A stretch of DNA of 8,959 nucleotides from CAVXXB01 sp963765585 (GTDB taxonomy: Bacteria; Calditrichota; Calditrichia; JAJRVZ01), in the NCBI GenBank assembly GCA_963765585.1, contig CAVXXB010000013.1, positions 1 through 8,959 on the forward strand. The letters are read 5' to 3'. The translations under genes and the position numbers were made by a program. Position 1 is the stretch's first letter, and each line of letters opens with the position of its first letter. The notes beneath the pieces were generated by a model, which was not told the origin of the DNA, did no database searches, and saw nothing but the letters and a program-made list of their open reading frames with translations. Shown here in pieces: positions 6,615 to 8,959 of this stretch.

Positions 6615-6656
6615 TTTATATGGTGGTGACTCCGCTTACGCCGGAAAAAGATCGAT

Positions 6657-7163
6657 ATGCTTTGTGTCAATACCATTGCCAGTTTTATGTTTTATGCTAT
6701 GATTGTCGATTTTTCCCTTGAGGCGCTGGATTTTATTCACCGCATCTATGAATCTGAAGAATCTATAAAAATTCTGGCCGAGATGGTATCAGGTAAATTG
6801 TTCATCAGCCTCGTCGTTGTCCAATTATTGATCGGAATGATTGTACCTTTGGCGCTCATTGCCATAGTTAAGTCTTTAGGCGGCATGTCGGACAGAATGA
6901 AAATAACGATTTATTTTATATCTGCCCTGCTGGTTCAGGTTGGTATATTTGCCACGCGCTGGAATGTCGTTATTGGCGGACAATTATTTTCCAAGAGTTT
7001 TAGTGGTCTGACAGTTTATAAAATGACATTTTTGGGGCTGGAGGGGCTATTGGTATCACTGGTGATCCTGATACTGCCATTCATTATTCTCTGGATTTTA
7101 TTTAAAATATTTATTCCATGGAATGATGAAGGGTTGGAGAAGCAGTTAGGAGTTAGGAGTTAG
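6657..7163 (+). CDS. NrfD/PsrC-type quinone-site membrane protein, C-terminal part (frameshifted)
   Basis: This is the second half of the gene begun at 5946, back in the original frame. The open stretch really begins at 6630 and becomes NrfD-like at 6639 with RRKKIDM, so the ATG at 6657 is an internal methionine with no ribosome binding site. Removing A6638 joins it to the middle frame. Four membrane segments follow: around SFMFYAMIVDFSLEALDF, LFISLVVVQLLIGMIVPLAL, ITIYFISALLVQVGIFATRW and LVSLVILILPFIILWIL. The whole restored protein is about 405 residues with about nine segments, normal for the family. The last residues QLGVRS and the stop TAG (7161-7163) are encoded by the heptamer repeat that starts at 7146, so the natural C-terminus may have been altered by repeat growth. 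Confidence 0.88.
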   Translation: MLCVNTIASFMFYAMIVDFSLEALDFIHRIYESEESIKILAEMVSGKLFISLVVVQLLIGMIVPLALIAIVKSLGGMSDRMKITIYFISALLVQVGIFATRWNVVIGGQLFSKSFSGLTVYKMTFLGLEGLLVSLVILILPFIILWILFKIFIPWNDEGLEKQLGVRS

Positions 7164-7257
7164 AAATTAGAGATTAGAGATGAGAAATTAATAGTTGGCT
7201 GTTGGCAATTTGCCATTATCATTTACAAATAACTAATTACTAATTCCCAGTTACAAA
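7146..7257. repeat. Heptamer-phased array of 16 units
   Basis: Sixteen consecutive 7-base units cover 112 bases; fourteen start with TT (units 6 and 13 start TG and TA) and most end in A or G. Units 1-2 are TTAGGAG, 4-5 TTAGAGA, 8-9 TTGGCTG and TTGGCAA, 12 and 16 TTACAAA, and 14 TTACTAA. The unit sequence changes along the array while the 7-base step holds, as if different heptamers had seeded neighbouring copies. It overlaps the 3' end of the NrfD gene and shares units with the array at 310-358. Confidence 0.85.
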
Positions 7258-7340
7258 TTTTAGTGCTCTGCATCTTTGTGCAGCAAATATCTATTTAAAA
7301 GTTATTAAATATAAAAAAATGCCGGCCGGATTTCCTATGG

Positions 7341-7368
7341 TTGACATTTTTTTTATTATGAGAATAAT
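7341..7368 (+). promoter_or_regulatory. Candidate sigma-70-type promoter
   Basis: A perfect TTGACA (7341-7346) is followed after 16 bases by AATAAT (7363-7368), five of six to the -10 consensus. It would give a leader of about 145 bases before the ATG at 7519. In AT-rich DNA such matches arise by chance, so this is tentative. Confidence 0.35.
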
Positions 7369-7454
7369 TTTCAATAATGTATATTTGATGTATTCAGCCC
7401 TTTTAATCCTGTATATATTGAATTTCTGCCCGACCCGGATAACCAATAGAATTG

Positions 7455-7470
7455 TGGCATAGTATTTGTT
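7455..7470 (+). promoter_or_regulatory. Candidate sigma-54 promoter
   Basis: TGGCAT-N5-TTGTT matches the -24/-12 consensus TGGCAC-N5-TTGCW except for T at the sixth base and GT instead of GC at -12. Transcription would start near 7481, about 38 bases before the ATG at 7519. The presence of an NtrC-type activator at 828-2195 makes it plausible but does not prove it. Confidence 0.35.
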
Positions 7471-7518
7471 AAAGATATTTATAAATAGGAATAAATAATT
7501 AAAATTGTTGAGGTAAAG

Positions 7519-8433
7519 ATGAAATTGAAGTTACCGCATTCCACGCAAAATTGGGTATCAGTAATTGGTGTCATGATTGCTCTGATTAGTCTCTTTATGA
7601 TTATCTTTCTGATGGTAATTACCGGCCTGCTGGAGGAGCAGGGATCATATATGGGATTAATAGTATATATTCTTCTCCCGGCGGTCATGATTACCGGGAT
7701 GATATTAATACCCGTTGGCATGATAATAACCAACCGAAAATTAAAACAGGGTAAATCTGATGCGACGATCGAGGATTGGCCAAAGCTCGATCTGAATAAT
7801 CTTCGTCACCGCAATGCATTTATGATATTTTTTGTCGGAACCACATTATTTTTATTTTTATCGGCCGTTGGCAGTGATGAAGCATTTCACTTTACCGAAT
7901 CGGTAACCTTTTGCGGCGAAATATGTCACACTGTAATGGAACCGGAATATGTCGCGTATCAGAATTCTCCCCATGCCCGCGTCGCGTGTGTGGATTGTCA
8001 CGTTGGATCAGGAGCCGATTGGTATATGAGATCTAAATTATCCGGTTTATACCAGGTGTATGCAGTTCTGGCCAATGTGTATCCCAAACCAATCCCCACC
8101 CCGGTCAAAAATTTACGTCCCGCCCGTGAAACCTGTGAACGTTGCCATTGGCCGGAGAAATTCTATTCACAGACATTAAGAGTCGAGCGGCATTATTTAA
8201 ATGATGAAGAAAATACCCCCTGGGATATCTATTTGAATATCAAAATTGGCGGGGCCTATTCCGCACACGGATTGGCCGAGGGAATCCACTGGCATATAAA
8301 TCCAAATGTTCAGATTGAATATTATCCCGGAGATGAGCAAAATCTGACCATACCCTGGGTCAGGTATACTGATAAAAATACAGGCGAAGAAATTATTTAT
8401 GACAACCAGGATGATCCGATTGATCCAGGCTGA
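7519..8433 (+). CDS. NapC/NirT-type multihaem cytochrome c, N-terminal part (frameshifted)
   Basis: This is the first part of a membrane-bound multihaem cytochrome that continues in another frame at 8429. The ATG follows GAGGT at 7510-7514 with a short four-base gap. Three membrane segments (about 15-36, 46-71, 100-117) precede the haem region, more than the single anchor of classic NapC/NrfH. The first haem site is unusual: CGEICH at 132-137, with three residues between the cysteines, followed by TVM140, a possible axial methionine as in NrfH. CVDCH (157-161) and CERCH (206-210) follow. The segment FCGEICHTVMEPEYVAYQNSP and the following HARVACVDCH are typical of quinol-oxidising NapC/NirT relatives. 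Its likely job is passing electrons from menaquinol to periplasmic acceptors. It ends early at TGA 8431-8433 after IDPG, where the conserved protein continues. Confidence 0.9.
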   Translation: MKLKLPHSTQNWVSVIGVMIALISLFMIIFLMVITGLLEEQGSYMGLIVYILLPAVMITGMILIPVGMIITNRKLKQGKSDATIEDWPKLDLNNLRHRNAFMIFFVGTTLFLFLSAVGSDEAFHFTESVTFCGEICHTVMEPEYVAYQNSPHARVACVDCHVGSGADWYMRSKLSGLYQVYAVLANVYPKPIPTPVKNLRPARETCERCHWPEKFYSQTLRVERHYLNDEENTPWDIYLNIKIGGAYSAHGLAEGIHWHINPNVQIEYYPGDEQNLTIPWVRYTDKNTGEEIIYDNQDDPIDPG

Positions 8434-8959
8434 AATGGATCCTGCAAAAATACGGGTTATGGACTGTATGGATTGTCATAACAGACCATCGCACAGTTAT
8501 CGCCCTCCTGCATTGTTTGTTAATGAAGCCATGACAGCCGGTGAAATTCCCACAGAATTACCGGAGATCAAATCTCTGGCCATGGAAATATGTGCAGAAA
8601 AATTTTCAACCAAAGATTCTGCCCATGCCTATATCCGTGAGACTATTTCCGAGTTCTATCAGGAAGGATATGCTGAAATTTATGAGAACCAACCGGAGTT
8701 AATAGAAAAGGCCATTACCGGTTTACAAACAGCCTTTTCACAAAATATTTTTCCATATATGAATGTTCGCTGGGATGTGTACCCAAATCATATTGGACAT
8801 CTGGAATTTGATGGTTGTTTTCGTTGTCACAACGATCAGCATATAAGTAAAGATGGCGATAAGATTGGCAAAGATTGCGATCAATGCCATAGTATCATTG
8901 CTCAGGGAAGCGGTGAAGATATTGAATATGCCACCATTGGCAGTTCACTGGAATTTAAA
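8429..8959 (+). CDS. NapC/NirT-type multihaem cytochrome c, continuation (runs off window)
   Basis: The frame starting at 8429 stays open for 177 codons to the window edge and continues the cytochrome begun at 7519. It reads AEMDPAKIRVMDCMDCHNRPSH, so dropping one G of the pair at 8428-8429 joins IDP to AEMDP without loss. Three more haem sites follow: CMDCH (near 8465), CFRCH (near 8818) and CDQCH (near 8879), making six in the window. The middle part is a mostly helical linker without haems. LEF at the very end probably leads to further haem sites outside the window. No ribosome binding site or separate start is needed, as this is the same gene. Confidence 0.88.

Larger units (their letters stand above)
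7164..7518. other. Intergenic region before the NapC-like gene
   Basis: After the heptamer array there is no gene in this AT-rich stretch. A weak hairpin CTGCA/TGCAG lies at 7268-7283 without a U-tract. Two promoter-like sites are listed separately (7341-7368, 7455-7470). The gap and its own promoter-like sites suggest that the NapC-like gene is transcribed separately from the NrfD operon. Confidence 0.5.

Noticed and set aside
6612..6629. TGA at 6612-6614 and 6627-6629 read through as tryptophan or selenocysteine in the NrfD gene
   Set aside because: The residues between the two TGA codons in that frame do not look like NrfD, while the neighbouring frame does. TGG is used normally for tryptophan and TGA ends the histidine kinase gene.
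7195..7212. TGGC...TTGC as a sigma-54 promoter
   Set aside because: The GG-to-GC spacing is three bases too long and the bases belong to the heptamer array.

Overview
This moderately AT-rich window carries genes on the + strand only. It reads as a piece of a bacterial chromosome from an anaerobic or facultative respirer that uses quinones and many c-type haems. Good Shine-Dalgarno sites (GGAGG, GGAGGT, GAAAGG, GAGGT) precede several genes. The multihaem/NrfD gene content and intergenic DNA packed with short tandem repeats suggest an environmental lineage such as the FCB group (Calditrichota, KSB1 or Ignavibacteriota-like). That placement is a guess from style, not from a marker gene.

Layout. 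(1) 1-299: the C-terminal ATPase end of a sensor histidine kinase. (2) 300-827: non-coding, with heptamer and octamer tandem repeats and decayed palindromic repeats. (3) 828-2195: a complete NtrC-type sigma-54 response regulator, probably the kinase's partner. (4) 2196-2541: non-coding, with more repeats and a candidate regulatory palindrome. (5) 2542-4210: a DUF2339-like polytopic membrane protein split by one frameshift. (6) 4211-4381: a double-hairpin repeat and a perfect inverted repeat just before the next start codon. (7) 4382-7163: a tight three-gene operon encoding a membrane-anchored octahaem cytochrome c, a Tat-exported ferredoxin with four [4Fe-4S] sites (NrfC/PsrB type) and an NrfD/PsrC-type quinone-site membrane protein, the last broken by two opposite frameshifts. 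(8) 7164-7518: a heptamer-phased array and candidate promoters. (9) 7519 to the end: a NapC/NirT-type multihaem cytochrome, frameshifted at 8428-8429 and running off the window.

How it fits together. The NrfD protein would exchange electrons with menaquinone in the membrane. The ferredoxin would carry them along four clusters, and the octahaem protein would pass them to or from periplasmic partners. The gene order follows nrfB-nrfC-nrfD, but no terminal reductase (nrfA or similar) is present. The NapC-like protein is a second quinol-linked haem module. The two-component system and weak sigma-54-like sites upstream of two transcription units suggest, but do not prove, nitrogen- or anaerobiosis-type control.

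Three genes, all encoding membrane proteins, carry four single-base frame lesions in total. Protein similarity resumes cleanly on the far side of each, so uncorrected sequencing or assembly errors are the simplest explanation. The most unusual feature is the intergenic DNA: arrays with a strict 7-base (and at two sites 8-base) period but drifting unit sequence. One lies directly against a start codon, and another supplies the stop codon of the NrfD gene.
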